64,000 nt of DNA from the NCBI RefSeq assembly GCF_014203545.1, contig NZ_JACHJG010000001.1, positions 496,001 through 560,000 on the forward strand. Direction: 5' to 3'. The position numbers and the translations under genes are program-made. Positions 1-8,966 of this stretch are shown here, piece after piece. Every line of letters begins with the position of its first letter. The first letter of the stretch is position 1. Under the pieces are notes generated by a model that saw only the letters and a program-made list of their open reading frames with translations, was not told the DNA's origin and made no database searches. The DNA comes from Streptomyces netropsis. Lineage in GTDB: Bacteria; Actinomycetota; Actinomycetes; Streptomycetales; Streptomycetaceae.

Positions 1-50
1 CGGTGGTGGGTGTCAGGCTGGCTTCGCAGGCATCTGCGAAGGGAACACCC

Positions 51-860
51 ATGATCACCACAGACTTCGTTCACGGCTCCCCCTGCTGGCTCGATATCGG
101 CGCTCCGGACGTCCCCGCCACGGTCCGCTTCTACGGTTCGGTGTTCGGCTGGGAATTCCAGTCCTGGGGTTCGGACCCGGAAGCCGGTGAGTACGGCGGT
201 TTCCGGCTGGACGGCAAGGGCGTCGGAGGCATCGGGCCGCTCACCGAGGAGGGGGCCCGCTCGGCCTGGATGATCTATTTCAAGACCGACGACGCCGATG
301 CCACGGCCCAGGCCGTGGAGCGGCAGGGCGGCACGGTGCGGGTGCAGCCGTTCGACGCGAACGGGTGGGGCCGGATGGCCCAGCTCACCGACCCCCAGGG
401 CGGGCAGTTCGCCGTCTGGCAGGCGGGGGAGAAGGCCCAGGGCGGCATGGAGGCCGCCGACCAGCCGGGCGCCCTGTGCTGGACCGAGCTCTACACCACC
501 GACGCGGCCGGGGCGAAGGCCTTCTACGGCAGCCTCTTCGGCTGGACCACGCAGGACATGCCCCTGCCCGGCGACGGGGACGGGGCGTACTCCCTCATCA
601 CCCCGGCGGGCCAGCCCGAGGAGCGGATGCACGGCGGCCTCATGCAGCTCCCGGCCAAGGACCTGTCCGTGAACGGCGGCCGCCCCTACTGGCACCCCGT
701 CTTCGCCACGACGGACTGCGACGCCACGGTCGCCAAGGTCACCGAGAACGGCGGCAGCGTGCAGATGGGCCCGGAGGACGCGGAGGGCGTCGGCCGCCTG
801 GCCGTCTGCATCGACCCCAACGGCGCGGACTTCGTGGTGCTCAAGCCGAGCGAGATGTGA
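51..860 (+). CDS. VOC-family protein with two glyoxalase-like domains
   Basis: The protein has 269 residues with two tandem vicinal-oxygen-chelate domains, at about residues 1-125 and 138-269. Each half has the beta-alpha-beta-beta-beta pattern with the typical 'Y(F/G)SxFGW' opening and a 'D(P)xGxxFxVWQ' or 'DPNGADFVVL' closing strand. Streptomyces homologs are annotated as hydroxylases or bleomycin/glyoxalase-fold proteins, but the substrate cannot be told from sequence. The ATG at 51 is chosen because it is preceded by GAAGGGA and begins the conserved fold; the reading frame is open further upstream. It stands alone and is followed by a terminator-like hairpin. Confidence 0.85.
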   Translation: MITTDFVHGSPCWLDIGAPDVPATVRFYGSVFGWEFQSWGSDPEAGEYGGFRLDGKGVGGIGPLTEEGARSAWMIYFKTDDADATAQAVERQGGTVRVQPFDANGWGRMAQLTDPQGGQFAVWQAGEKAQGGMEAADQPGALCWTELYTTDAAGAKAFYGSLFGWTTQDMPLPGDGDGAYSLITPAGQPEERMHGGLMQLPAKDLSVNGGRPYWHPVFATTDCDATVAKVTENGGSVQMGPEDAEGVGRLAVCIDPNGADFVVLKPSEM

Positions 861-873
861 GCGCGGGTCGACG

Positions 874-899
874 TCCCCGCGCCGAAGCCGGCGCGGGGA
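874..899. terminator. Hairpin after the VOC gene
   Basis: A 10-bp GC-rich stem with a 6-nt loop begins 14 nt after the stop codon. There is no T-tract, as is usual in Streptomyces. Confidence 0.55.
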
Positions 900-979
900 G
901 GTTGACCGGCAACAACGTTCCGTAGATCCCTCTGCTTCGGCAGGGTCGTCCACGTGGTGGTTCACGGGGGCGGTCACGG

Positions 980-1969
980 ATGGACGGGGGTGGGGAGGTG
1001 TCCGCACAGCAGAGTGACACCGCGGGCCTGTCGGTGACGCTGAATGCCGAGGCGTGGGCCGAGACCACCGCTCTCACTGTGGGGCCCGCGAAGTTCCGGT
1101 TCGCCGATGCCTCGGCCTTCAGGGCCCACATCGACGTCATGCCCTTCGCGGGGGTGCAGCTCTCGTTCATGCGCTATTCGGCGCTGGTCTCGCAGAGAAC
1201 CCCGGAACTCATCAGACGGTCGGATCCGGAGCTGCTCCAGGTCGCTCTCATGCTGTCGGGGCGGCAAGGCGTCGAGCAGAACAGGAACAAGGTCCTGATC
1301 TCCCCGGGCGACATGGTGTTGTTCGACAGCTCACGACCGTTCGAGGGCTGTCTCGGCCCGCGAGAAGACGGCGGCTCGTCGGTGATGCTCCAGTTCCCCA
1401 GGCATCTGCTGCCACTGCCCGAGCCGCATATCGCGAGGGTATGCGCCGAAACGCTGCCCGGCACTCAAGGCGTCGGTCGCCTCCTGCGGCAATTCCTGCT
1501 GGGGCTGCACGAGGAATACCGGCACTGCACCCCCCACGACAGGCTGCGGCTGAGGAACACCACACTGGACATGGTGACCGCCATGCTGGCGCAATACACG
1601 GACGTAAAGGCGCCGTTGTCCCCGGAATCCCGTCGGCACCTCCTGTTCCGGACCCTCAGCTCCTTCATCGTCGAGAACCTGGACGACCCGGGCCTGACAC
1701 CCGACAGCATCGCCCAGGCCCACCACATATCCGTCCGCTACCTGCAACGGGTATTCCAGGAAGAAGGCAGCACCGTCACGACCTTCATCAAGCAACACCG
1801 TTTGGACCGGTGCCGGCATGATCTGGCCGATCCGGACCTGGCCGGGACCGCGATCAGCTCCATCGGCAGCCGCTGGGGCTTTGCCCACCCCTCCGACTTC
1901 TCGCGCGCCTTCCGCGCCTACATGGGAATGACGCCACGCGAGTACCGTCGGGCCGCACATACGGGCTGA
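980..1969 (+). CDS. AraC-family transcriptional regulator
   Basis: The protein has 329 residues. The N-terminal part (about 30-200) resembles the AraC-binding-like cupin domain (AraC_binding_2 type) found in Streptomyces regulators. The C-terminal part (about 225-325) is a canonical AraC/XylS DNA-binding domain with two helix-turn-helices: 'SIAQAHHISVRYLQRVFQEE' in the first, and 'WGFAHPSDFSRAFRAYMGMTPREYRR' around the second, including the family FSRAFR...G.TP.EYR signature. The start could be the ATG at 980 or the in-frame GTG at 998, since G-rich stretches precede both. No linked target operon is evident: the next gene rightward is convergent. Confidence 0.85.
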   Translation: MDGGGEVSAQQSDTAGLSVTLNAEAWAETTALTVGPAKFRFADASAFRAHIDVMPFAGVQLSFMRYSALVSQRTPELIRRSDPELLQVALMLSGRQGVEQNRNKVLISPGDMVLFDSSRPFEGCLGPREDGGSSVMLQFPRHLLPLPEPHIARVCAETLPGTQGVGRLLRQFLLGLHEEYRHCTPHDRLRLRNTTLDMVTAMLAQYTDVKAPLSPESRRHLLFRTLSSFIVENLDDPGLTPDSIAQAHHISVRYLQRVFQEEGSTVTTFIKQHRLDRCRHDLADPDLAGTAISSIGSRWGFAHPSDFSRAFRAYMGMTPREYRRAAHTG

Positions 1970-2197
1970 CGGCCGAGCTCGGTGGAGGCCGCTCCGTACC
2001 CGGCGGTGGCCGGGCACGGAGCGGCGACTCGGCTCAAGGGGATGCGTCCCCCCGTAGGGCATCCCGTGAGAGCCGACTCCGAACCGCCCCCCCCAGCGGT
2101 TCCCGTCAGTAAAACTAGCGACCGTTGCCGTGTGCCATATATGGGCTCCGCGCACAGTCCTTGACGGGCAACGCACTGACGGCGGGGCGCACACGCC

Positions 2198-2230
2198 GCG
2201 GGCCCGGGACGAGTGATGTCCCGGGCCCGC
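2198..2230. terminator. Bidirectional hairpin between AraC gene and small secreted protein
   Basis: A perfect 13-bp stem with a 7-nt loop (GAGTGAT) lies between two convergent genes. The rest of the 1970-2243 gap shows no convincing gene. Confidence 0.65.
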
Positions 2231-2243
2231 CGTCATGCTCCGA

Positions 2244-2528
2244 TCAGCAGGTGCGCCCGACGTAGTGCGCGCCGCCGATCTTGCCGGCGGACCCCAGCCA
2301 CGTCGTGCCGGGAGCCACGCAGCGCTCGTAATCGGGTCCCCATGACACGTCCACCTTGATGACCACGCGCGAGCCGTCACCCGTGCAGTGGTTGTAGAAG
2401 GCGTCACTCCCCGTCTTGTAGAACCCGCAGGGGTTCAGGGCCGCGGGGGTGGCGGAGGCCGCCGAGGCCAGTCCGAGGGTGAGGGCCACGGCGCCGACGG
2501 CGGCGGTCAGGGAGCGGCGGACGTTCAC
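2244..2528 (-). CDS. Small secreted protein, DUF6355-like
   Basis: The protein has 94 residues with a clear Sec signal peptide: basic MNVRRS, then a hydrophobic stretch to about residue 22, then ASA|TP. The mature part has four cysteines spaced C-x13-C ... C ... C at the very end (VGRTC), suggesting two disulfides in the extracellular protein. The 'CGFY...AFYNHC' start of the mature region resembles the DUF6355 family, seen in many Streptomyces near natural-product loci. Function is unknown. It diverges from the GH3 gene and shares the promoter gap 2529-2779 with it. Confidence 0.8.
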   Translation of the reverse strand: MNVRRSLTAAVGAVALTLGLASAASATPAALNPCGFYKTGSDAFYNHCTGDGSRVVIKVDVSWGPDYERCVAPGTTWLGSAGKIGGAHYVGRTC

Positions 2529-2779
2529 AGATGTCTCCTCATGGGTAGGTGAGGCCCGGGGCGCGGTCTCCCGGGTGCACGCAGAGCGTCGCGCCCTTCG
2601 CCCCGGGCCGTCACGTGATCTCGCTCGTACGAGTGGCGGAGTCCACCGGTTCGAGTGCGGAACGGGCGCGCGGTCCGAATGTCACCGGGTCGGGGACGCG
2701 ACGCGGGAAGTACCGTCTCCAACAGGGCAGTTGGCAAGTACCGCGAGACCGCGCACCGGCTCCAGGGGAGGAACCGCCC

Positions 2780-5206
2780 ATGTCCGACGACGTGGTCGAC
2801 ACGCTCGACCTCGACACCAAGGCCCGGCTCCTCGCCGGGCAGGACATGTGGTCCCTGCCCGGCGTCCCCGCCATCGGGCTGCGCCCGATCGTCATGTCCG
2901 ACGGACCCGTCGGCGTGCGCGGCGTCCGCTGGACCGCCGACGACCCCTCGCTCGCGCTGCCCAGCCCCACCGCCCTCGCCGCCACCTGGGACCCGTCGCT
3001 CGCCCGCCGCGCGGGCCGGGTCCTCGCGGCGGAAGCCCGCCGCAAGGGCGTGCACGTGCTGCTCGCGCCGACCGTCAATCTGCACCGCTCCCCGCTCGGG
3101 GGCCGGCACTTCGAGGCGTACAGCGAGGACCCCTACCTCACGGCGAGCATCGGCACCGGCTATGTGCGCGGCGTGCAGGACGGCGGGGTCGCCGCCGTCG
3201 TGAAGCACTTCGTGGCCAACGACGCCGAGACCGAGCGGTTCACCGTGAACAACAAGGTCTCCGGCCGCGCCCTGCGCGAGCTGTATCTGGCCCCCTTCGA
3301 GGCCATCGTCAAAGACGCCCGCCCGTGGGGCGTCATGGCCGCGTACAACCAGGTCAACGGCGTGACCATGACCGAGCACGGCCACCTCCTGAACGACGTC
3401 CTGCGCGGCGAGTGGGGCTTCGACGGCGTCGTCGTCTCCGACTGGCTCGCCGCCCGCGACACCGTACGCGCCGCGCTCGGCGGACTCGACGTGGCCATGC
3501 CCGGCCCGGCGACGGTCTACGGCCCGGCGCTCGCCGAGGCCGTACGGGCCGGAGTCGTGCCCGAGTCGGTGGTCGACGACGCCGTACGCCGCGTGCTGCG
3601 GCTCGCCGCCCGGGTCGGCGCCCTCGGCGGGGAACCCCCGCTCGCTCCGGACGGCGAAGACGGCGTCGCACTCGCCCGCGAGATCGCCGGTCGCTCCTTC
3701 GTGCTCGTACGCAACGCGCCCGTATGCGGCACGCCTGCCCTGCCCCTCGACCCCGCGCAGGGCCTGCGTGTCGCGCTCCTCGGCGGCGCCGCCCGTGACG
3801 CCCGCATCCTCGGTGGCGGATCCGCGCAGGTCTTCCCCGCCCGTGTCGTCCCGCCGCTGGACGGGCTGCGCGCCGCCCTGCCCGAGGGCGCGGTCACCTA
3901 CGCCGTCGGCGCCGACCCCGGCGACGAACTCCTCGTCGCGGGCGCGGGATTCGCGCTGCGGGCCGTGTGCCGGGACGCCGCCGGGCGGGTGCTGGGGGAG
4001 GAGCGGATGCCCGACGGCATGGTGCAGTGGCTGGGCGATCTGCCCGCCGGCGTCGAGCGCGCCGCCCTGCACGCCGTCGAGGTGACCGGCACGTTCACCC
4101 CGCGGGAGAGCGGCGCGCACCTCTTCGGCACGAAGGGGGTCGGGGCCTTCCGGCTCGTCGTCGACGGGCGGACGCTCTTCGACGGGGAGCAGGGCGCCGA
4201 TCACGCCGATCCCTTCGAAGCGTTCCTCGGCTCGCCCGTGGAGCGCGGCAGGGTCGCCCTCGAAGCGGGCGAGGCCGTCGAGGTCTCCCTCACCTACGTC
4301 GTCGCCGAACCGGCCGGGGCGCCCATCGAGGCCGTCGGCTTCTGTCTGCTCCACCGCGACCCCGAACGCGACGCGGAGGAACTGCTGGCCGAGGCGGTCG
4401 CCGCCGCGGCCTCGGCGGACGCGGCCGTCGTCGTGGTCGCCACCACCGAGCGCGTCGAGAGCGAGGGCTTCGACCGCAGCACCCTGGCCCTCCCCGGCCG
4501 CCAGGACGAACTCGTCGCCAAGGTGGCCGCCGTCAACCCCCGTACCGTCGTGGTCGTCAATGCCGGCTCACCCGTGGAACTGCCGTGGCGCGACGACGTC
4601 GCCGCCGTGCTGCTGGGATGGTTCCCCGGACAGGAGGCGGGCGGGGCCCTGGCGGACGTGCTCCTGGGCGTGTGCGAGCCCGGCGGCCGTCTTCCCACCA
4701 CCTGGCCGGCCCGGCTCGCGGACGCGCCGGTGACGCGGGTCGCCCCGGTGGCGGGCGAACTCGCTTATGAGGAAGAGGTGTTCATCGGCTACCGTGCGTG
4801 GGAGAAGGCGCGGGCGACCCCCGCGTACGCCTTCGGTCACGGCCTGGGCTACACCGACTGGTCGTACGAGTCCCTTGGCATCGACAGGGGCGCAACGGCC
4901 GCTGCCACGGCCCGCGTCCGCGTCCGCAACACCGGGAGCCGCCCCGGGCGCGAGGTCGTCCAGATCTATCTGGCCGTCCCGCCCGGTGACGAGGCGGCGC
5001 GTCCGGCCCGGCGGCTGGCGGGCTTCGCCTCCGTCGAGGCGGGGCCGGGCGAGGCGGTGGAGGCGGTCGTCGCACTGGACCCCCGGGCCTTCGAGGTCTG
5101 GGACGACGAGGCGGCCGGCCGGCGCCGGATCCCCGGCACCTACACCGCCGAGGCCGGCCGCAGTATCGCCGACCGCCGTCTGACCGCACCGGTCGAGGTG
5201 CCATGA
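2780..5206 (+). CDS. Glycoside hydrolase family 3 beta-glycosidase with PA14 insert
   Basis: The protein has 808 residues. The N-terminal GH3 TIM barrel (about 1-270) has the substrate-binding 'FEAYSEDPYL' (111-120), 'KHFVAND' (142-148) and the catalytic nucleophile Asp221 in 'VVVSDW'. A PA14-type carbohydrate-binding domain is inserted in the second alpha/beta domain (about 395-520), followed by the rest of that domain and a C-terminal fibronectin-III-like domain. There is no signal peptide, so it is probably cytoplasmic and hydrolyses imported beta-gluco-oligosaccharides or glycosides. The ATG at 2780 has a GGGGAGGAA ribosome site; the longer open frame upstream lacks homology. It is not linked to sugar transporters here, so the substrate is unassigned. 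Confidence 0.92.
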   Translation: MSDDVVDTLDLDTKARLLAGQDMWSLPGVPAIGLRPIVMSDGPVGVRGVRWTADDPSLALPSPTALAATWDPSLARRAGRVLAAEARRKGVHVLLAPTVNLHRSPLGGRHFEAYSEDPYLTASIGTGYVRGVQDGGVAAVVKHFVANDAETERFTVNNKVSGRALRELYLAPFEAIVKDARPWGVMAAYNQVNGVTMTEHGHLLNDVLRGEWGFDGVVVSDWLAARDTVRAALGGLDVAMPGPATVYGPALAEAVRAGVVPESVVDDAVRRVLRLAARVGALGGEPPLAPDGEDGVALAREIAGRSFVLVRNAPVCGTPALPLDPAQGLRVALLGGAARDARILGGGSAQVFPARVVPPLDGLRAALPEGAVTYAVGADPGDELLVAGAGFALRAVCRDAAGRVLGEERMPDGMVQWLGDLPAGVERAALHAVEVTGTFTPRESGAHLFGTKGVGAFRLVVDGRTLFDGEQGADHADPFEAFLGSPVERGRVALEAGEAVEVSLTYVVAEPAGAPIEAVGFCLLHRDPERDAEELLAEAVAAAASADAAVVVVATTERVESEGFDRSTLALPGRQDELVAKVAAVNPRTVVVVNAGSPVELPWRDDVAAVLLGWFPGQEAGGALADVLLGVCEPGGRLPTTWPARLADAPVTRVAPVAGELAYEEEVFIGYRAWEKARATPAYAFGHGLGYTDWSYESLGIDRGATAAATARVRVRNTGSRPGREVVQIYLAVPPGDEAARPARRLAGFASVEAGPGEAVEAVVALDPRAFEVWDDEAAGRRRIPGTYTAEAGRSIADRRLTAPVEVP

Positions 5207-5225
5207 AAGACCGGGGGAGAGACCG

Positions 5226-5254
5226 GGGCGGGGCCACCTGACAGGCCCCGTCCC
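5226..5254. terminator. Hairpin between convergent GH3 and SGNH genes
   Basis: A GC-rich stem (7 bp plus 3 bp across a one-base bulge) with an 8-nt loop lies in the 70-nt gap between two convergent genes. Confidence 0.5.
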
Positions 5255-5276
5255 TCCTCCCCGCCGTGCGCCCGGC

Positions 5277-6161
5277 TCACGCGGGCGGGCCCTGTGCGGT
5301 GATCGTGCGGTACGCCATGTCGGCCAGCGTCCGCTGTCCCCTCTTGTTGGGGTGGAACCAGTCCCACTGGCTCAACTCCTCGCCGGTGAAGGCGTAGCCG
5401 CTGACCGTACTGTCGTAGCGGCACAGCTTGTCCCGCGCGCAGGCGCTCTTGAGCACGTGGTTGTACGCGGCGACCCGCTTGGCGACCTGGTCGCGGCGGT
5501 CCACGGCGGCCGCGTCCATCGCCTCGGAGTCGCCGAGCATCGACGGGCAGATCCCCAGCTTCCAGACCGTCTTCGCGTAGCCGTTCGTCCGTCCCTGCGT
5601 CCACAGGCGCTTGAGGTCCGGCACACCGGCCACGTACACCTGGGCCTTGGGCAGGGAGCGGCGGAGCTCCTTGAGGGAGGACTCGAAGTCCGCACGGAAC
5701 CGATCCACCGGCGTCATGTCGGCCACCTCCTTGCGGCAGGCGTCATTGGCCCCGAGCAGTACGGTCACGAGCTGCGGTTTCCGCGCTATCGCCGACCGCA
5801 TCTGACCGGGCAGGTCCGCCATCCGCGCGCCCGTCCTCGCGTAGTTCCAGCTGCTCGTCTGCGGGTACGGCAGCAGCCGTTGAGCCAGGCTGTTCACCGT
5901 GGTGCCGGTGGCCCAGGACGCCTCGGGGCAGTCGGAGAGCACGGAACAGGCGTCGAAACCACGGGTGATGGAGTCGCCGAGCGAGGCCATCGACGCGGGG
6001 CGGGCGTTCCAGGCGGGCTTGGGCGCGGCGCTCGGTTTCGCGGCCGCCTTGGCCGAGCCGCCGCTCGACCCGTCGTCGCAGCCCGCGACGAGGAGTGCGG
6101 CAGAGAACGCCGCCACCGCGGCCCGTACCATCCGGGACCGCCGCCCCGTGCTGCTGCGCAT
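5277..6161 (-). CDS. SGNH/GDSL-hydrolase lipoprotein
   Basis: The protein has 294 residues. The N-terminus is a lipoprotein signal (basic, hydrophobic, lipobox 'LVAGC' with Cys28), followed by a Ser/Gly/Ala/Lys/Pro-rich linker. The esterase domain carries SGNH block I 'SLGDSIT' (nucleophile Ser64), block III 'LLGANDAC' and block V 'DWFHPN' (catalytic Asp/His). It is an extracytoplasmic esterase or lipase anchored to the membrane, and the substrate is unknown. The ATG at 6161 follows GATGGGGGA; the upstream extension of the frame lacks a signal sequence. Confidence 0.87.
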   Translation of the reverse strand: MRSSTGRRSRMVRAAVAAFSAALLVAGCDDGSSGGSAKAAAKPSAAPKPAWNARPASMASLGDSITRGFDACSVLSDCPEASWATGTTVNSLAQRLLPYPQTSSWNYARTGARMADLPGQMRSAIARKPQLVTVLLGANDACRKEVADMTPVDRFRADFESSLKELRRSLPKAQVYVAGVPDLKRLWTQGRTNGYAKTVWKLGICPSMLGDSEAMDAAAVDRRDQVAKRVAAYNHVLKSACARDKLCRYDSTVSGYAFTGEELSQWDWFHPNKRGQRTLADMAYRTITAQGPPA

Positions 6162-6613
6162 CGTGTTTCCCCCATCAGGCCGGGTGATGTCTGTCCTGGA
6201 CCGACGGTACGTCACCCTGCCGGGGGCCGTCGTTGCCGCCTCTCGCCTGACCGGCGGGCCTTTGACTGCCGACCGCTGTGCCGCCTGCGGCGGCGAGCGC
6301 CCCGCGGGCGCGTCCTCAAGCGCCGGACGGGCTGGTTTTGGCTGAGCTCGGCAACCAGCCCGTCCGGCGCTTGAGGACACCGCCGCGCAGCGGTGGTGCG
6401 CATCGTGATCAGCCGGACAGCATTTGACTGGCAACACGTCATGCCCTGTCCCTTTTCAGGAGAATTGCTCCCGATGGTGTTTACTGTTGGTAACCTCGTG
6501 GGCTGGTACGGGAGTGGCTGTTGGGGCAAAATGCCCCGAGCTGTCCCGGGCGGGACCGGTATGTGCGCGAGGCCGCTGGGGAAGGCGAACCTCGAACCGC
6601 ACTGGAGGTCCCG
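6162..6613. other. Gap between SGNH and DUF3145 genes
   Basis: No gene is supported in this 452-nt stretch. It holds the long palindromic repeat at 6312-6378. Nearer the DUF3145 gene there are short inverted repeats, one being TTAC-N5-GTAA at 6481-6493, which looks like a regulator half-site pair, and another GGGGC-N5-GCCCC at 6523-6537. The promoter of the DUF3145 gene probably lies here. Confidence 0.4.
6312..6378. repeat. Long dispersed palindrome (26-bp stem)
   Basis: Perfect 26-nt arms flank a 15-nt loop, with the core CTCAAGCGCCGGACGGGCTG. The same core recurs at 20733-20771 and 35317-35383. The left flank (GCCGCCTGCGGCGG...GCGGGCGCGTCCTCAA) recurs at 15574-15612 and, inverted, next to 35383. 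Confidence 0.8.
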
Positions 6614-7108
6614 GTGACGACACGTGGAGTTCTGTACGTGCACTCCGCGCCGCGCGCGCTGTGCCCGCACGTCGAATGGGCCGTCGCGGGCGTGCTCGGT
6701 GTGCGCGTCACCCTCGACTGGATCCGACAACCCGCCGCGCCCGGCACCTGGCGCGCCGAGTTCTCCTGGCAGGGCGAGCCCGGCACCGCCTCCAAGCTCG
6801 CCTCCGCGCTGCGCGGCTGGCACCTGCTGCGCTTCGAGGTGACCGCCGAGCCCTGTGCCACGGCGGAGGGCGAGCGCTACAGCTCCACCCCCGACCTCGG
6901 CATCTTCCACGCCGTCACCGGCATCCACGGCGACATCCTGATCCCCGAGGACCGTCTCCGCGCCGCTGTGGCACGGGCCGGGCGGGGCGAGAGCGATCTG
7001 CGCGCCGAGGTCGACCGGCTGCTCGGCAAGCCCTGGGACGACGAGCTGGAACCTTTCCGCTACGCGGGCGAAGGCGCTCCCGTCCGGTGGCTGCACCAGG
7101 TGGTCTGA
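6614..7108 (+). CDS. DUF3145 domain protein
   Basis: The protein has 164 residues and matches the actinobacterial DUF3145 family over its whole length ('GVLYVHSAPRALCPHVEWA' at the start, 'GEGAPVRWLHQVV' at the end). Function is unknown. The GTG at 6614 is chosen because GGAGG lies 5 nt upstream and family members begin here; an in-frame ATG at 6521 would add 31 unconserved residues. In Streptomyces this gene commonly sits beside the fatty acid synthase genes, convergent with fabF as here. Confidence 0.88.
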   Translation: MTTRGVLYVHSAPRALCPHVEWAVAGVLGVRVTLDWIRQPAAPGTWRAEFSWQGEPGTASKLASALRGWHLLRFEVTAEPCATAEGERYSSTPDLGIFHAVTGIHGDILIPEDRLRAAVARAGRGESDLRAEVDRLLGKPWDDELEPFRYAGEGAPVRWLHQVV

Positions 7109-7228
7109 GTCACGCGATCGAACGTCTGTCTGTCACTGTTTGAGTGAACCCGGCTACATTTCCCCCGATGCCCCGCCCGCCTGGGGCGCCTCCCGCTGAG
7201 CGCGCCGAGCCCGCGGATCGAGGGAACG

Positions 7229-7266
7229 CGAAGGCCCGCCCGGTCGGACGACCGGGCGGGCCTTCG
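7229..7266. terminator. Strong bidirectional terminator after fabF and DUF3145 gene
   Basis: A perfect 17-bp stem with a 4-nt loop lies between convergent genes, 22 nt past the fabF stop codon. Confidence 0.8.
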
Positions 7267-7287
7267 TCATGCGTCGACGAGCGGTGA

Positions 7288-8550
7288 TCAGACCGAGCGG
7301 AGCGCGAGGACCACGTTGTGGCCGCCGAATCCGAAGGAGTTGTTGATCGCCGCGATGGAGCCCTCGGGGAGGGGGCGGGGCTCGCCACGGACGATGTCCG
7401 CGTCGATGTCCTCGTCCATCTCCTCGATGTTGATGGTCGGCGGGGCCATCCGGTGGTACAGGGCGAGGACGGTCGCGACCGTCTCGATGCCGCCGGCGCC
7501 GCCGAGCAGGTGACCGGTCATCGACTTGGTCGCGGAGATCGCGACGTGGTCGAGGTCGTCACCGAGGATCTTGCGGAGCGCCTTGACCTCGGCCGCGTCA
7601 CCCTGCGGGGTGGACGTGGCGTGCGCGTTGAGGTGGACGACCTCCGACGGCTTGAGGTCGGTTGAGTCCAGCAGGTTCTGCAGGGCGGCGGCGATGCCGC
7701 GGCCCGTCGGCTCGGGCTGGGCGATGTGGTGGCTGTCCGCGGACAGACCCTGGCCCAGCACCTCGCAGTAGACCCGGGCGCCGCGCTTGGCGGCGTGCTC
7801 GGCCGACTCCAGGATGACGACGCCCGCGCCCTCGCCGAGGACGAAGCCGTCCCGGCCCTTGTCGTACGGGCGGGAAGCCTTCTCCGGCTCGTCGTTGTTC
7901 TTCGACATCGCCATCATGTTGGCGAACGCCACGATGGGGAGGGGGTGGATGGCCGCCTCGGTGCCGCCGGCGACGACCACGTCGGCACGGCCGGTGCGGA
8001 TCATCTCGACGGCGTAGCCGATCGCCTCGGCGCCGGACGCGCAGGCGCTGACCGGGGTGTGCACACCCGCCTGGGCGCCCACCTCCAGGCCGACGTTGGC
8101 GGACGGGCTGTTGGGCATGAGCATGGGCACGGTGTGCGGGGAGACGCGGCGGACGCCCTTCTCCTTGAGCACGTCGTACTGGTCGAGCAGGGTGGTCACG
8201 CCGCCGATACCGGAGGCGATGACCGTGCCGAGCCGCTCGGGCGCGATGGAGGCGTCGTCACCGGCCTTGGCGGTGAAGCCCGCGTCGGCCCAGGCCTCGC
8301 GGGCGGCGATCAGCGCGAACTGCGCCGACCGGTCCAGCTTGCGGGTGAGCGGGCGGGGCAGGACGTCCTCGGGGTCGACGGCCACCCGGGCGGCGATGCG
8401 GACCGGAAGGTCGGCGAAGCGCTCACCCACCAGGGGCTTGACGCCGGAACGCCCGGCGAGCAGCCCTTCCCAGGTCGATGCGCTGTCGCCACCCAGCGGT
8501 GTGGTTGCGCCGATACCGGTGACGACCACGGTGCGATTGGTCGAGTTCAC
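7288..8550 (-). CDS. fabF: 3-oxoacyl-ACP synthase II (FabF)
   Basis: The protein has 420 residues. It is a condensing enzyme that elongates acyl-ACP with malonyl-ACP in type II fatty acid synthesis. The catalytic Cys170 (VSACASG), His310 (NAHATST) and His347 (SMTGHLLG), with Lys342, form the standard Cys-His-His triad. It is the last gene of the leftward fasR-fabD-fabH-acpP-fabF operon. It begins with GTG, with GGAG upstream. Confidence 0.97.
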   Translation of the reverse strand: MNSTNRTVVVTGIGATTPLGGDSASTWEGLLAGRSGVKPLVGERFADLPVRIAARVAVDPEDVLPRPLTRKLDRSAQFALIAAREAWADAGFTAKAGDDASIAPERLGTVIASGIGGVTTLLDQYDVLKEKGVRRVSPHTVPMLMPNSPSANVGLEVGAQAGVHTPVSACASGAEAIGYAVEMIRTGRADVVVAGGTEAAIHPLPIVAFANMMAMSKNNDEPEKASRPYDKGRDGFVLGEGAGVVILESAEHAAKRGARVYCEVLGQGLSADSHHIAQPEPTGRGIAAALQNLLDSTDLKPSEVVHLNAHATSTPQGDAAEVKALRKILGDDLDHVAISATKSMTGHLLGGAGGIETVATVLALYHRMAPPTINIEEMDEDIDADIVRGEPRPLPEGSIAAINNSFGFGGHNVVLALRSV

Positions 8551-8616
8551 AGGAATTCTGTCTCCACGTGTAGAGGTGCTGGAACCGCCACCGCCGGGGT
8601 GGCGACGAACGCTTGG

Positions 8617-8865
8617 TCAGTCCTGGTGCTTCAGGATGTAGTCGGCAGCGTCACCGACGGTCTTGAGGTGCTTGACGTCCTCGTCGGGGATCTTCACGTC
8701 GAAGCGCTCCTCGGCGGCGACGACGACCTCGACCATGGACAGCGAGTCGACGTCCAGGTCGTCGGTGAAGGACTTGTCCAGCTGGACGTCCTCGACGGGG
8801 ATGCCGGCGATCTCGTTGACGATCTCCGCGAGACCCTTGAGGATCTCTTCCTGAGTGGCGGCCAT
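8617..8865 (-). CDS. acpP: Acyl carrier protein (AcpP)
   Basis: The protein has 82 residues and is acidic. The phosphopantetheine attachment site is Ser41 in 'DVDSLSM'. It carries growing acyl chains between FabD, FabH and FabF. AAGGAG precedes the ATG. Its length and place between fabH and fabF fit the primary-metabolism ACP of Streptomyces. Confidence 0.97.
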   Translation of the reverse strand: MAATQEEILKGLAEIVNEIAGIPVEDVQLDKSFTDDLDVDSLSMVEVVVAAEERFDVKIPDEDVKHLKTVGDAADYILKHQD

Positions 8866-8966
8866 TGTGGCGCTCCTTCGATATTGCGGTGGAACTGCGA
8901 TGTGAGAACTGCGTATGTGGTGAGGGTCCGCGGCGGCCGGTGGAAGCCGTTCCGCGCGGAACTCGC

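Noticed and set aside
1982..2164. 60-codon open frame after the AraC gene
   Set aside because: No ribosome site, biased Pro/Arg composition and position in front of a terminator; not supported.
2525..4354. Long open frame opposite the GH3 gene
   Set aside because: It is antisense to a well-conserved glycosidase, with Arg/Gly/Ala composition typical of a GC-driven shadow frame.
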